Positions 7,170 through 14,530 are shown, counted from the first letter of the stretch. The stretch: DNA of 19,019 bases from Paracoccaceae bacterium (GCA_009920815.1 RFZH01000023.1:1-19019), one strand, 5' to 3'. Program-made: numbers and translations. Notes: a model not told the origin generated them from the sequence alone.

Positions 7170-7892
7170 ATGTCCGTCAAAGCACTTTGGAAAGATATTT
7201 CAACCGAATTGGCACGCGACATTTCGCGTGGTCACTTTGCATCAGGCGATAAGTTACCAACCGAATTAGAACTTGCAGGGCGTTTCGGGGTAAATCGGCA
7301 CACAGTTCGCAAAGCATTGGCAGATTTGGCGGATCAACACCTTGTTTGGTCCAAACGTGGCAGCGGTGTTTTTGTGACGGGCCAAAAAACAAAGTATGTT
7401 ATTGGCCGAAGGATGCGTTTTCACCAAAATATTCAGGCGACGGGCCGAACACCGACGCGTGAAACTTTGCAAATCGAAAAACGTCCTCCAAATGAATATG
7501 AAATAGAAACATTGCGCCTTCCCAATAAGGGATTAGTACATGTTTTTGAGGGAATATCAAAATCTGATAATGTGCCAATTGCACTGTTTCGCAGCGTGTT
7601 TGATGCCTCTCGATTTAGTGACCTTGATAAATACCTAACCAAATATCATTCAGTTACTCAGGCCTTAAAGGCCTGTGGGTTGCACGACTATACGCGAAGT
7701 TTAACACAAATAACGGCTGTCTTGGCCACACCTGTTCAAGCAAATCATTTACAAATTGCGCCAGGCGACCCTTTGCTTCGGGCAACCAGTATTAATTCAG
7801 ATTTGTCAGGGGTCCCAGTTGAGTTAGGCCGCACTTATTTTGTTGGAGATCGTGTCCAATTTGTCCATGGCGATGAGATGTCACGAGATTGA
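7170..7892 (+). CDS. phnF: PhnF: GntR/HutC-family phosphonate regulator
   Basis: The 240-residue protein is a transcription factor. It has an N-terminal GntR winged helix (about residues 6-72: WKDISTELARDISRGHFASG, then LPTELELAGRFGVNRHTVRKAL and the wing VWSKRGSGVFVTG). It is followed by a UbiC-like (UTRA) effector domain ending in ELGRTYFVGDRVQFVHG. PhnF proteins repress phn or phosphate-uptake genes in other bacteria. The ATG at 7170 has only a weak ribosome binding site. The gene faces away from phnG across 80 bases and is followed 48 bases later by the second phnM-type gene, so the two are probably cotranscribed. Confidence 0.92.
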   Translation: MSVKALWKDISTELARDISRGHFASGDKLPTELELAGRFGVNRHTVRKALADLADQHLVWSKRGSGVFVTGQKTKYVIGRRMRFHQNIQATGRTPTRETLQIEKRPPNEYEIETLRLPNKGLVHVFEGISKSDNVPIALFRSVFDASRFSDLDKYLTKYHSVTQALKACGLHDYTRSLTQITAVLATPVQANHLQIAPGDPLLRATSINSDLSGVPVELGRTYFVGDRVQFVHGDEMSRD

Positions 7893-7940
7893 TACAAATT
7901 TGATTTATCCGACATCAATGCATGATTTCGGGTAAGACGT

Positions 7941-9110
7941 ATGGATTTCCATTTTAAGAACGGAACCGCCTTGTTGAGCGGAACATTGGCCAAAGCGGAC
8001 GTTTGCGTGTCAAACGGAGTGTTTGCCAGACAAGCAAGTTCGAGCATTGATGTAACGGGATATTTTATATTACCCGGTATTATTGATTTACATGGCGACG
8101 GATTTGAACGTCAGATTGCGCCGCGCCCCAAAGCTATGTTCTCCCAGTCAAAAGCTTTGCGCCACATTGACCTAGAATTGGCATCTTGTGGTGTCACCGT
8201 TGCCTGGTTGGCACATAGTTGGTCTTGGGAAGGTATGAAACGCAGTCCGGAGCGCGCCCAAAAATTTGTGGCGACTTTGTCAGGCTATCTTGAACATTCC
8301 ATGACTGATTTGCGTGTACAGCTTAGATGCGAAACCCATACCTGTGATCGATATACTGAATTGATGGCAACAATTGAGCAATTTGGAATTGACTATGTCG
8401 TGTTTAACAACCATCTGCCAGAAGCCAAAGAGATGTTCGACAAGGCCGATGGCAGTTTTGCGGCGTGGGCGACTGATGTAGGACGAAGTGTAGAAGATCA
8501 TGTGTTTGCCTATCAAAATGCAATGGCTTTATCCGAACAAGTCGAAGAATTCTTGCAAAAAACATCCCGTGACTTTCAGCGGATGGGGATAAAGTTTGGC
8601 TCACATGATGATAGGGATTCGGCGACGCGACAAAAGTTTTCCAAGTTAGGCGCAAAAATTGCCGAATTTCCAACCACCGTCGAAGCGGCCAAAGCCGCAC
8701 GTGATTTGGGTGATCCAATTTTGATGGGGGCGCCAAATGTAGTTCGAGGTGGATCACAGTCCGGCAATATTGCTGCGATCGATTTGGTAAAGCTTGGCTT
8801 ATGCGATGTCTTGGTGTCAGACTATTATTACCCGTCATTATCGCAAGCTGCGTTTAAACTTTGGCAAGACGATATTTGCAGCCTGCCTAAGGCTTGGGCT
8901 ATGATTTCGGAAAATCCTGCGTCTGTTATGGGGCTAACGGGCATAGGTCACATTGAGCTAGGGGCTCGGGCGGATCTCGTGTTTGTTAACACTGAAACGT
9001 TGCAAATTGATGCTACTCTCTGTCGGGGTCGTTTCAGTTTCATAACTGGAGAAATGATAGATCGCCTTATATCAGCACAGATGCACGATTTGATTAGTGC
9101 CGCTGAGTGA
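7941..9110 (+). CDS. phnM: Second PhnM-type amidohydrolase (HGD subtype)
   Basis: This 389-residue protein is a paralogue of PhnM and probably hydrolyses a ribosyl-phosphonate triphosphate or a related nucleotide. The metal-binding motif is LHGDGFERQ (residues 50-58) with APRP following, whereas the PhnM at 995-2140 has LHTDNLERH. Both share HDD (here 222-224), a GAPN-RGGS-SGN block (263-276) and a late SDYYYPS with D294 as the probable metal ligand. The family is usually annotated as the same diphosphatase. Its pairing with phnF, apart from the core operon, suggests separate control or a different substrate. GGGTAAG lies shortly before the ATG. It converges with the acyltransferase gene with a 7-base gap and no terminator. 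Confidence 0.85.
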   Translation: MDFHFKNGTALLSGTLAKADVCVSNGVFARQASSSIDVTGYFILPGIIDLHGDGFERQIAPRPKAMFSQSKALRHIDLELASCGVTVAWLAHSWSWEGMKRSPERAQKFVATLSGYLEHSMTDLRVQLRCETHTCDRYTELMATIEQFGIDYVVFNNHLPEAKEMFDKADGSFAAWATDVGRSVEDHVFAYQNAMALSEQVEEFLQKTSRDFQRMGIKFGSHDDRDSATRQKFSKLGAKIAEFPTTVEAAKAARDLGDPILMGAPNVVRGGSQSGNIAAIDLVKLGLCDVLVSDYYYPSLSQAAFKLWQDDICSLPKAWAMISENPASVMGLTGIGHIELGARADLVFVNTETLQIDATLCRGRFSFITGEMIDRLISAQMHDLISAAE

Positions 9111-9117
9111 TGCGGTT

Positions 9118-9732
9118 CTATTCATATTTTTCCAAAAATGCCTCGGCGCTTAGGGATCGAAAATCATCCAAACGCTCGCGAAGTGTTTGATGATCCCAAT
9201 CCCACCAAGCGAGGTCTATTAAGCGCTGCGCAATCTCAAGCGGCTGTCGCCGACGCAGAGGCATCGCAGGAATTCCCGTTACGATCATATACGGAGCAAC
9301 ATCTTTGGTCACGATTGCACCAGAGGCGATGATTGCCCCGTGACCGATAGTAATATCTGGTTTGATTTGAGCATTGTGACCTATCCAAGTGTCATTACCT
9401 ATAAATGTTCGACGTGCCTTACGTTTGTCGAACCAAGCGTGATCAACATCGGCATCTGGCCAATAATCAGATGACCTGTACAAAAAATGATGTAAACTCG
9501 CAGTTTCAAGAGGATGATCCGTTGCCCCGATGCGCACATAGCTGGCAATATTAGAAAATTTGCCGATATCTGCGTTAGCGATGTCTGCAAACCGATCGCA
9601 GTATGAATAATCGCCTAATGCTGTATTTTGCAAACGCGAACCTTGGCCGACTTCGACATATGTTCCAAAATTACAATTCGAAATGTCGCAGTCTGGATGT
9701 ACAAAAGGTGTGTCAACAGTCAGGCGCGGCAT
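9118..9732 (-). CDS. Hexapeptide-repeat acyltransferase associated with phosphonate genes
   Basis: This 204-residue left-handed beta-helix acyltransferase is of the xenobiotic/chloramphenicol acetyltransferase type. Imperfect hexapeptide turns run through most of the protein (for example VEVGQGSRLQN, ADIGKFSNIAS, TFIGNDTWIGHNAQIKPDITIGHGAIIASGAIVTKDV). The likely catalytic histidine is in RIGATDHPLE. A loop insertion (about 78-105) is followed by the C-terminal IPAMPLRRR and helices. Members of this family recur in C-P lyase clusters, where they may acetylate aminophosphonates much as PhnO does, although PhnO itself is a GNAT enzyme. It starts 9 bases after phnE2 and is probably the last gene of the phnCDE operon. 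The exact substrate is unknown. Confidence 0.82.
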   Translation of the reverse strand: MPRLTVDTPFVHPDCDISNCNFGTYVEVGQGSRLQNTALGDYSYCDRFADIANADIGKFSNIASYVRIGATDHPLETASLHHFLYRSSDYWPDADVDHAWFDKRKARRTFIGNDTWIGHNAQIKPDITIGHGAIIASGAIVTKDVAPYMIVTGIPAMPLRRRQPLEIAQRLIDLAWWDWDHQTLRERLDDFRSLSAEAFLEKYE

Positions 9733-9741
9733 GGAAAAGCA

Positions 9742-11067
9742 CTAAACAGTATCATTGCCTGATCCTTTAACCAAGGCGCTACGTAATTTTCCAGAAAACC
9801 AGTCCATAGCGATGACCATTAGGATAATAAGAGTGATATAATAGCTTACTTCTTCCCAGTCTTTTTGGGTGTACATGGCTTGAGTGAGCAACAATCCGAT
9901 ACCGCCACCTGTAATTGCACCAATAATCGTTGCACTGCGCGTATTCGATTCAAAAAAGTACAAGACCAATGACATTAGGACCGGCGTTACTTGTGGCAAG
10001 ACCCCAAACCTATATCTTTGAATAGGTTTTGCGCCTGTTGATTGAATACCTTCAACCTGTTTTTGATCAATGTTCTCCAGGGTTTCTGAAAACATTTTCC
10101 CAAAGCTGCCGGTATCTGTAATCAGAATGGCAAGCGCTCCGGTCATTGGGCCAGGACCAAAAGCCCGTGACAGCATAATTGTAAAAATCAATGCATCCAC
10201 ACCACGAATAAAGTCAAAGATACGTCGCATGGCAAATCGAACAGACTGGGAAGGAGCAAAGTTGCTGGCGGCTAAAAAAGCAAGCGGCAAAGCAACCAAT
10301 GCTGCACCAAATGTGCCGATAAATGCCATCAAAATTGTTTCAAAAATGGCCCATGCGACGTCTTTGTGTAGCCACATGCGGTTGTTCCAAAAGTCGGACA
10401 AGATTTCAGAAGCTTCACCATTCATGGCCAGTGAAACGATTTCTCCGACGCTTAATCCATAATAAGGGCTGTCGAGAGTGAAGAAGAACAATTCCCAACC
10501 CAAAAAATATCTGAAAATTTCGGTTCGATTTCGAGTTACTGTCAATCTTCCTTGATCTGTCAAAATCATTAGGCGGTTCTTGGAGACACTAATGAAGTCA
10601 GGTAATTCACCGTCAGGAAATCGTGCGTTCACGCCACCATTTGACGGCTCAGCCCATATTTGACCATATCCTGGAACATCATATACGACGTCTTTGTCAC
10701 CAAGGGTGATTGTATGGTTAGACCCTAAATTAACAACAGTCTTTTTCGGCGCCAAATTTACCCATTCTGGCGCAGTTCCAGATGGATAGGCGCCCTTATT
10801 TTCTCCTTCGATCTTTATGTCAATTTCGCCGGATCGATTGTCTCGCGTGACATGTACTTTATAGGAATAGCTGTCGCGGATCAGCGTCATTGCATTCTCG
10901 GATGAAGATTTCTGATATAATCCGATGATGTCGAAGGCGAAGAATATATATGTAAAATATGCCAGTATCACTGTCAGCACAGCGAAAGTGCCAACCTTCT
11001 TGCGCATTATATGATTAGTTGCATGATTTTGCAGTTGCTGCAGAGATGTTAAGGTGACGTCCATCAT
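9742..11067 (-). CDS. phnE: PhnE2: long phosphonate ABC transporter permease
   Basis: This 441-residue inner-membrane permease is much longer than the usual PhnE (about 260-290). One membrane helix lies at about residues 26-48. It is followed by roughly 140 hydrophilic residues (about 55-195) predicted to be periplasmic, then the standard five-helix core. The cytoplasmic EAA loop that contacts the ATPase is GSFGKMFSETLENIDQKQVEG with the following GAKPIQRYRFGVLPQ. The long second permease is known in roseobacter phnCDE1E2 clusters. The ATG at 11067 overlaps the phnE1 stop (ATGA), with a second ATG immediately after. It should form a heterodimer with PhnE1. Confidence 0.9.
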   Translation of the reverse strand: MMDVTLTSLQQLQNHATNHIMRKKVGTFAVLTVILAYFTYIFFAFDIIGLYQKSSSENAMTLIRDSYSYKVHVTRDNRSGEIDIKIEGENKGAYPSGTAPEWVNLAPKKTVVNLGSNHTITLGDKDVVYDVPGYGQIWAEPSNGGVNARFPDGELPDFISVSKNRLMILTDQGRLTVTRNRTEIFRYFLGWELFFFTLDSPYYGLSVGEIVSLAMNGEASEILSDFWNNRMWLHKDVAWAIFETILMAFIGTFGAALVALPLAFLAASNFAPSQSVRFAMRRIFDFIRGVDALIFTIMLSRAFGPGPMTGALAILITDTGSFGKMFSETLENIDQKQVEGIQSTGAKPIQRYRFGVLPQVTPVLMSLVLYFFESNTRSATIIGAITGGGIGLLLTQAMYTQKDWEEVSYYITLIILMVIAMDWFSGKLRSALVKGSGNDTV

Positions 11068-11945
11068 GCGATTACCTCGGAAGACTGGCGGCCATGTGTT
11101 AGACGGCTGCGATATTTAGACGAAATTTGATCGAACAATACGATCGCCGCAAAGAGCATTAAAAAAATTGCAGCAGCCTGATCATATCTGCCCTGTCCCC
11201 AAGACATTGCATTTTTCAGTTCGTATCCAATTCCACCTGCACCAACAAAGCCAAGAATGGCCGAGGCACGGATGTTTATCTCAAAGCGCATCAATGCGTA
11301 ACTTATATAGTTTGGTGCCACCTGAGGGACGACAGCTAATAACATTCGTTGTGTCCAATTTGCACCGACAGAAGCCAATCCTTCGACTGGTTTCAGGGAT
11401 GCGTTTTCATTCACTTCAGAAAACATTTTCCCCAATGCTCCGGTCGTGTGAAAAGCAATGGCAATCATCGCGGGGACGGGTCCGCCCCCCATTACAAAGA
11501 TCAATACCAATGCAATAACTATTTCTGGGACCGCACGCATCAGATCAAGAAGTCGTCGAAAAACTGGTATCAGTGCTGGCCATTTTGCAAGCCCGCGTGT
11601 GGCGAGCATCGACATAATCATACCCGAAATTGCACCGATCAAAGTAGAGGCTGCTGCTATATTTATTGTTTCCAAGAGGGCGGGAAAGTAAGTCGCCGTA
11701 TGCGCTGGCAATTCACTTGCCTTTTCAAAGGCTTCACTAATAACTCCTGCCGGAAAATCAAAAATCCGATGAATTCCATCCCAAAATGATCCGGCATTTC
11801 TGTCTTGTGCGACTTTGAATCCGCTGATCATCATTGAGACAAAAATAAGTAATAATATTGCGCCATAGCTTCGCTTTCTCAGCATCATAGCGACATAGCT
11901 GTCTTGGATTTTTTCGACGGTTGCTGGAGTTCTATCGTTGCGCAT
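11064..11945 (-). CDS. phnE: PhnE1: phosphonate ABC transporter permease
   Basis: The 293-residue permease starts MRNDRTPATVEK. The first membrane helix is in YGAILLLIFVSMMISGF, with further helices through the core and the EAA loop GALGKMFSEVNENASLKPVEG followed by GANWTQRMLLAVVPQ. The frame is open upstream to an ATG at 11996, but those 17 extra codons run through an intrinsic terminator and show no family resemblance. I therefore place the start at 11945. The ribosome binding site is weak (GGGT), so expression may be low relative to phnD. It overlaps phnE2 by ATGA. It pairs with PhnE2, PhnC and PhnD for phosphonate uptake. Confidence 0.9.
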   Translation of the reverse strand: MRNDRTPATVEKIQDSYVAMMLRKRSYGAILLLIFVSMMISGFKVAQDRNAGSFWDGIHRIFDFPAGVISEAFEKASELPAHTATYFPALLETINIAAASTLIGAISGMIMSMLATRGLAKWPALIPVFRRLLDLMRAVPEIVIALVLIFVMGGGPVPAMIAIAFHTTGALGKMFSEVNENASLKPVEGLASVGANWTQRMLLAVVPQVAPNYISYALMRFEINIRASAILGFVGAGGIGYELKNAMSWGQGRYDQAAAIFLMLFAAIVLFDQISSKYRSRLTHGRQSSEVIA

Positions 11946-11956
11946 ATTATACCCAT

Positions 11957-11987
11957 AAAAAAACGGGGTACTGTACCGCACCCCGTT
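11957..11987 (-). terminator. Intrinsic terminator/attenuator between phnD and phnE1
   Basis: Read on the minus strand, AACGGGGT (11987-11980) pairs perfectly with ACCCCGTT (11969-11962) around a 10-base loop. The RNA then continues in a run of seven T (11963-11957) that overlaps the last two stem bases. It begins 14 bases past the phnD stop and ends 12 bases before the preferred phnE1 start. This is the layout expected for partial termination, giving more binding protein than permease, and it can also protect the phnD mRNA 3' end. Confidence 0.85.
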
Positions 11988-12001
11988 AGAAGTCATTTAA
12001 C

Positions 12002-12910
12002 TTATTGAGATGCCTTACGCGCTTCTACGATAGAAACATAAGCATCATGCGTGATTGGCATGACACCCTGCGCGTCGCCTGCAAACACGTTATAAGCACA
12101 GTCTGGGTCAACAGTTTTCAATGAAGCCATCAAGCCAGTCATCTTAACTTGTACATCTGTTGGTAGAGCAGTGCGAAGTACCACTGGGCCTTCTGGGATC
12201 GGTTTTGATTTCCAGATTTCGACCAAGTCGTTCATGTCAACTAGGCCTGCGTCAACCGCTTTACGAAGTGCACCAGAGTTATATCCATCTTCCCAATTCC
12301 CAAGACCATCTGCCCAAGTCACGCCACCGTCAACATCGCCATTGTTCACAGCAACGATGGTTTGCTCGTGACCACCAGTGAATTTTACTTCACCAAAATA
12401 GTCACCAGACTCCATAGAAGCTCCTGTTATGCCTGGAATTTCAATGGACGGGATCAAATAACCAGATGTCGAATTCGGATCACCAAAGCCAAAAGTTTTG
12501 CCTTGAAGATCTTGCAATGATGTAACGCCGCTGTCTTTACGCGCAAAGCCGATTGAGTGATAGCCATAGCCACCGTCAACGTTCACCTTTACTAAAACTG
12601 GTGTCACAGATTCTGGATCTTCTAGATAGATCTTTGCATATGACGATGCGCCCAACCAAGCCATATCGATTGTGCCGCCCAATAGGCCTTGGATAACACC
12701 ATCATAATCCGCAGGTGCAAACAATTTCGTTTCCACGCCCAATAAATCTTCGGTACGCTTGCGCAAGCACTCTTGGTTGTTCAAACGGTCTTGAGCATTT
12801 TCACCCCCAAGAATTCCAATGCGAAACTCTGTGATTCCACCATGACCACCTGCAAACGCAGGGGCGGCCAACGCGGTTGTTGCCAAAAATGCGGCTACTA
12901 ATTTTTTCAT
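12002..12910 (-). CDS. phnD: PhnD: phosphonate ABC transporter substrate-binding protein
   Basis: This 302-residue periplasmic protein captures phosphonates for the PhnE permeases. It has a clear Sec signal peptide (MKKLVAAFLATTALAAPAFA, cleavage after residue 20). The mature protein contains ITEFRIGILGGENAQDRL, WLGASSYAKIY, FGFGDPNSTSGYLIP and NNGDVDGGVTWAD. These are the ligand-pocket blocks of the PhnD family, including the Ser-Thr-Ser turn that binds the phosphonate group. The ribosome binding site is GGAG before the ATG. It lies between phnC (46 bases upstream) and the attenuator. Whether it binds methylphosphonate, 2-aminoethylphosphonate or others cannot be told from sequence. Confidence 0.95.
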   Translation of the reverse strand: MKKLVAAFLATTALAAPAFAGGHGGITEFRIGILGGENAQDRLNNQECLRKRTEDLLGVETKLFAPADYDGVIQGLLGGTIDMAWLGASSYAKIYLEDPESVTPVLVKVNVDGGYGYHSIGFARKDSGVTSLQDLQGKTFGFGDPNSTSGYLIPSIEIPGITGASMESGDYFGEVKFTGGHEQTIVAVNNGDVDGGVTWADGLGNWEDGYNSGALRKAVDAGLVDMNDLVEIWKSKPIPEGPVVLRTALPTDVQVKMTGLMASLKTVDPDCAYNVFAGDAQGVMPITHDAYVSIVEARKASQ

Positions 12911-12932
12911 CTTCTATCTCCACAGTTTGATT

Positions 12933-12946
12933 TTGCCGATCGGCAA
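12933..12946. promoter_or_regulatory. 14-bp perfect palindrome in the phnC-phnD gap
   Basis: TTGCCGATCGGCAA is a perfect inverted repeat centred in the 46-base gap between phnC and phnD. As RNA it could fold into a 5-bp stem with a GATC loop just upstream of the phnD ribosome binding site. No T-run follows, so it is not an intrinsic terminator. It could be a protein-binding site or an mRNA hairpin that shields phnD. Confidence 0.45.
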
Positions 12947-12956
12947 GTGATGAAAT

Positions 12957-13736
12957 TTATGCGGGAACTAAATTTCTGAATTCCCGAATTTCGGTTGATG
13001 TTGCTTCTTCTGAAAAGGTTTCGCTCGCCCCATAAATTTCTCGGGCAGCATTGGTCGTCAGATCTTTGGGTGACCCATCAAACACAACCACGCCTTTCCG
13101 CATACCAATGATGCGATCACAGTATCGGCGCGCGGTATCCAAAGTGTGCAGGTTCGCAATCACCATACGATTGTCTTCTTCGTGAATCCGACGCAGTGTA
13201 TCCATCACGATTTGAGCGTTCATAGGATCCAACGACGCAATCGGTTCGTCGGCTAATATTAGTTTGGGGTCTTGCATTAGGGCACGCGCAATTGCGACCC
13301 GTTGCTGTTGACCACCTGACAAGGCCTCAGCGCGCTTGGTCGCATGCTCTGCGATCCCGAGTCTGTCCAATATATGAATAGCCGTATGTATGTCCGAGGT
13401 TGGAAAAAGATTAAAAAGGGTTGCCAGTGTTGACCGACGGTTGAGCGTTCCGTGCAAGACATTGCTGACAACATCCATTCGTGGAACCAAATTGAATTGT
13501 TGGAAAATCATGGCGCAGTCTGATTGCCATTTTCGACGTGAGGTGCCGGTCAATTTGGACACGTCTTGACCGTTAAAATCGATGATTCCTTCGCTCACAT
13601 CTTCGAGACGATTCAACATCCGAAGCAACGTTGATTTGCCCGCGCCAGAAGCACCAATTATACCAACCATCATTGGGCGATCTAATGAAATCGACACAAT
13701 GTGTGATAGAACAACTAGCTGCTTTAAGCCATTCAA
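12957..13736 (-). CDS. phnC: PhnC: phosphonate ABC transporter ATPase, N-terminus replaced
   Basis: The protein is a phosphonate-import ATPase. Walker A is GASGAGKST (residues 28-36), the Q-loop is in IFQQFNLVPR, the signature is LSGGQQQR, Walker B is LILADEP and the H-loop histidine is in ANLHTLD. Family-like sequence begins only at VSISLDRPMM (about residue 14). The usual first strands and A-loop aromatic residue, which contacts the adenine and lies about 25 residues before Walker A, are missing. The 13 residues before VSISL are antisense to arsR. The earliest start is a TTG at 13736 with no good ribosome binding site; GTG at 13697 or ATG at 13673 are alternatives. The gene is probably 5'-truncated by the adjacent ars block. 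Activity is doubtful, although the rest of the frame is intact. Confidence 0.85.
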   Translation of the reverse strand: MNGLKQLVVLSHIVSISLDRPMMVGIIGASGAGKSTLLRMLNRLEDVSEGIIDFNGQDVSKLTGTSRRKWQSDCAMIFQQFNLVPRMDVVSNVLHGTLNRRSTLATLFNLFPTSDIHTAIHILDRLGIAEHATKRAEALSGGQQQRVAIARALMQDPKLILADEPIASLDPMNAQIVMDTLRRIHEEDNRMVIANLHTLDTARRYCDRIIGMRKGVVVFDGSPKDLTTNAAREIYGASETFSEEATSTEIREFRNLVPA

Positions 13737-14506
13737 AACGGTTGGGCACTTTCCGGTTACTGATGCGTCGGTATCCGGATTTTGTGTCAGCGGGTGAATT
13801 GTCAGAGCACCTCAATGTACCTGCAAGCACGATGTCATCCAATTTGGCAATCTTGTATCGCGCTGGGTTAATTGAGCAGGTTAGAAGTGGCACATATATT
13901 TTGTATTCCGTGAATATGAAATCTGTTACAAAATTCTATGAATATTTGTTTGCAGATTGCGGGAGATATCGTTTTTCTATCGAAGGTGTTACGGGATTGA
14001 GTGAGAAGATGATGAGTATAAAAAAATTCAATGTGCTATTCATTTGTGTCGGCAATTCGGCGCGATCCATTTTTGCGGAAACTCTTTTGCGCGACGCGGC
14101 TGGGGATAGATTCAATGTCTACTCTGCTGGAACCCACCCTGGGACCGAGCTTAATCCTTTTGCGGTCAAGGTATTAATGGACAAAGGCCATGAGGTGTCC
14201 CTGCTTCGTGCAAAAGATATTTCTGAGTTCACGTCCCCCACTGCGCCGCACTTTGATTTTGTCTTTACTGTTTGTAATTTGGCGGCAAATGAAGCTTGTC
14301 CGGCATGGGAAGGCCAACCTATCAGCGGCCATTGGGGAATGCCTGACCCTGTAAAAGTCACCGGAACAGATGCAGAAAAATCGCTTGCCTTTCAGCAGTG
14401 TTATGGAATGCTCAAGCGTCGAATAGATGCGTTCATTTCGATCCCAATTCGCGAATTGGACCGCATCGCTATGCAAACTGCAGTCGACGAGATCGCCAAA
14501 ATTTAG
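13685..14506 (+). CDS. ArsR-ArsC fusion: ArsR-type repressor joined to a low-molecular-weight-phosphatase arsenate reductase
   Basis: The 273-residue fusion has an ArsR-type winged helix (about residues 8-85; recognition region AGELSEHLNVPASTMSSNL). An LMW-PTP-fold arsenate reductase domain follows (about 115-260). The P-loop is CVGNSARS with nucleophile C121 and R127; VCNLAANEACPAW gives C197 and C205, the likely redox relay; and the acid is D221 in GMPDPVKVTGTDAEK. ArsR controls the operon and ArsC reduces arsenate to arsenite for the exporter. Many related fusions carry a CC pair at the domain boundary; here only FADCGRY (C92) remains. I chose the ATG at 13685, a natural N-terminus for the HTH; the frame is open to a TTG at 13631 inside phnC. 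The start overlaps the divergent phnC end. Confidence 0.88.
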   Translation: MKSTQCVIEQLAALSHSKRLGTFRLLMRRYPDFVSAGELSEHLNVPASTMSSNLAILYRAGLIEQVRSGTYILYSVNMKSVTKFYEYLFADCGRYRFSIEGVTGLSEKMMSIKKFNVLFICVGNSARSIFAETLLRDAAGDRFNVYSAGTHPGTELNPFAVKVLMDKGHEVSLLRAKDISEFTSPTAPHFDFVFTVCNLAANEACPAWEGQPISGHWGMPDPVKVTGTDAEKSLAFQQCYGMLKRRIDAFISIPIRELDRIAMQTAVDEIAKI

Positions 14507-14528
14507 TCTGGTCGATAAATGACCAGAC
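14506..14528 (+). promoter_or_regulatory. Intercistronic hairpin after arsR-arsC
   Basis: GTCTGGTC (14506-14513) and GACCAGAC (14521-14528) are a perfect 8-bp inverted repeat with a 7-base loop, beginning on the last base of the arsR-arsC stop codon. No T-run follows on the plus strand, so I read it as an mRNA processing or stabilising hairpin rather than a terminator. It ends 21 bases before the exporter start. Confidence 0.6.
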
Positions 14529-14530
14529 GC

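Noticed and set aside
7399..7642. Antisense frames inside phnF
   Set aside because: They are short, lack domains and lie wholly within a well-supported regulator gene.
11946..11951. TATAAT immediately before the phnE1 ATG as a promoter -10 element
   Set aside because: The transcript would start within the first codons and no -35 hexamer lies at the right distance; it overlaps AT-rich bases just after the terminator.
13631..13684. Longer N-terminus of ArsR-ArsC from the TTG at 13631
   Set aside because: The extra 18 residues are antisense to conserved phnC sequence (Walker A region) and the HTH family normally begins near residue 1 of the shorter form.
13573..13893. Minus-strand frame that might hold the lost PhnC N-terminus (frameshift instead of truncation)
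   Set aside because: Its residues upstream of 13700 do not resemble the PhnC N-terminus; they are the antisense of the ArsR helix-turn-helix, so a simple frameshift does not restore phnC.
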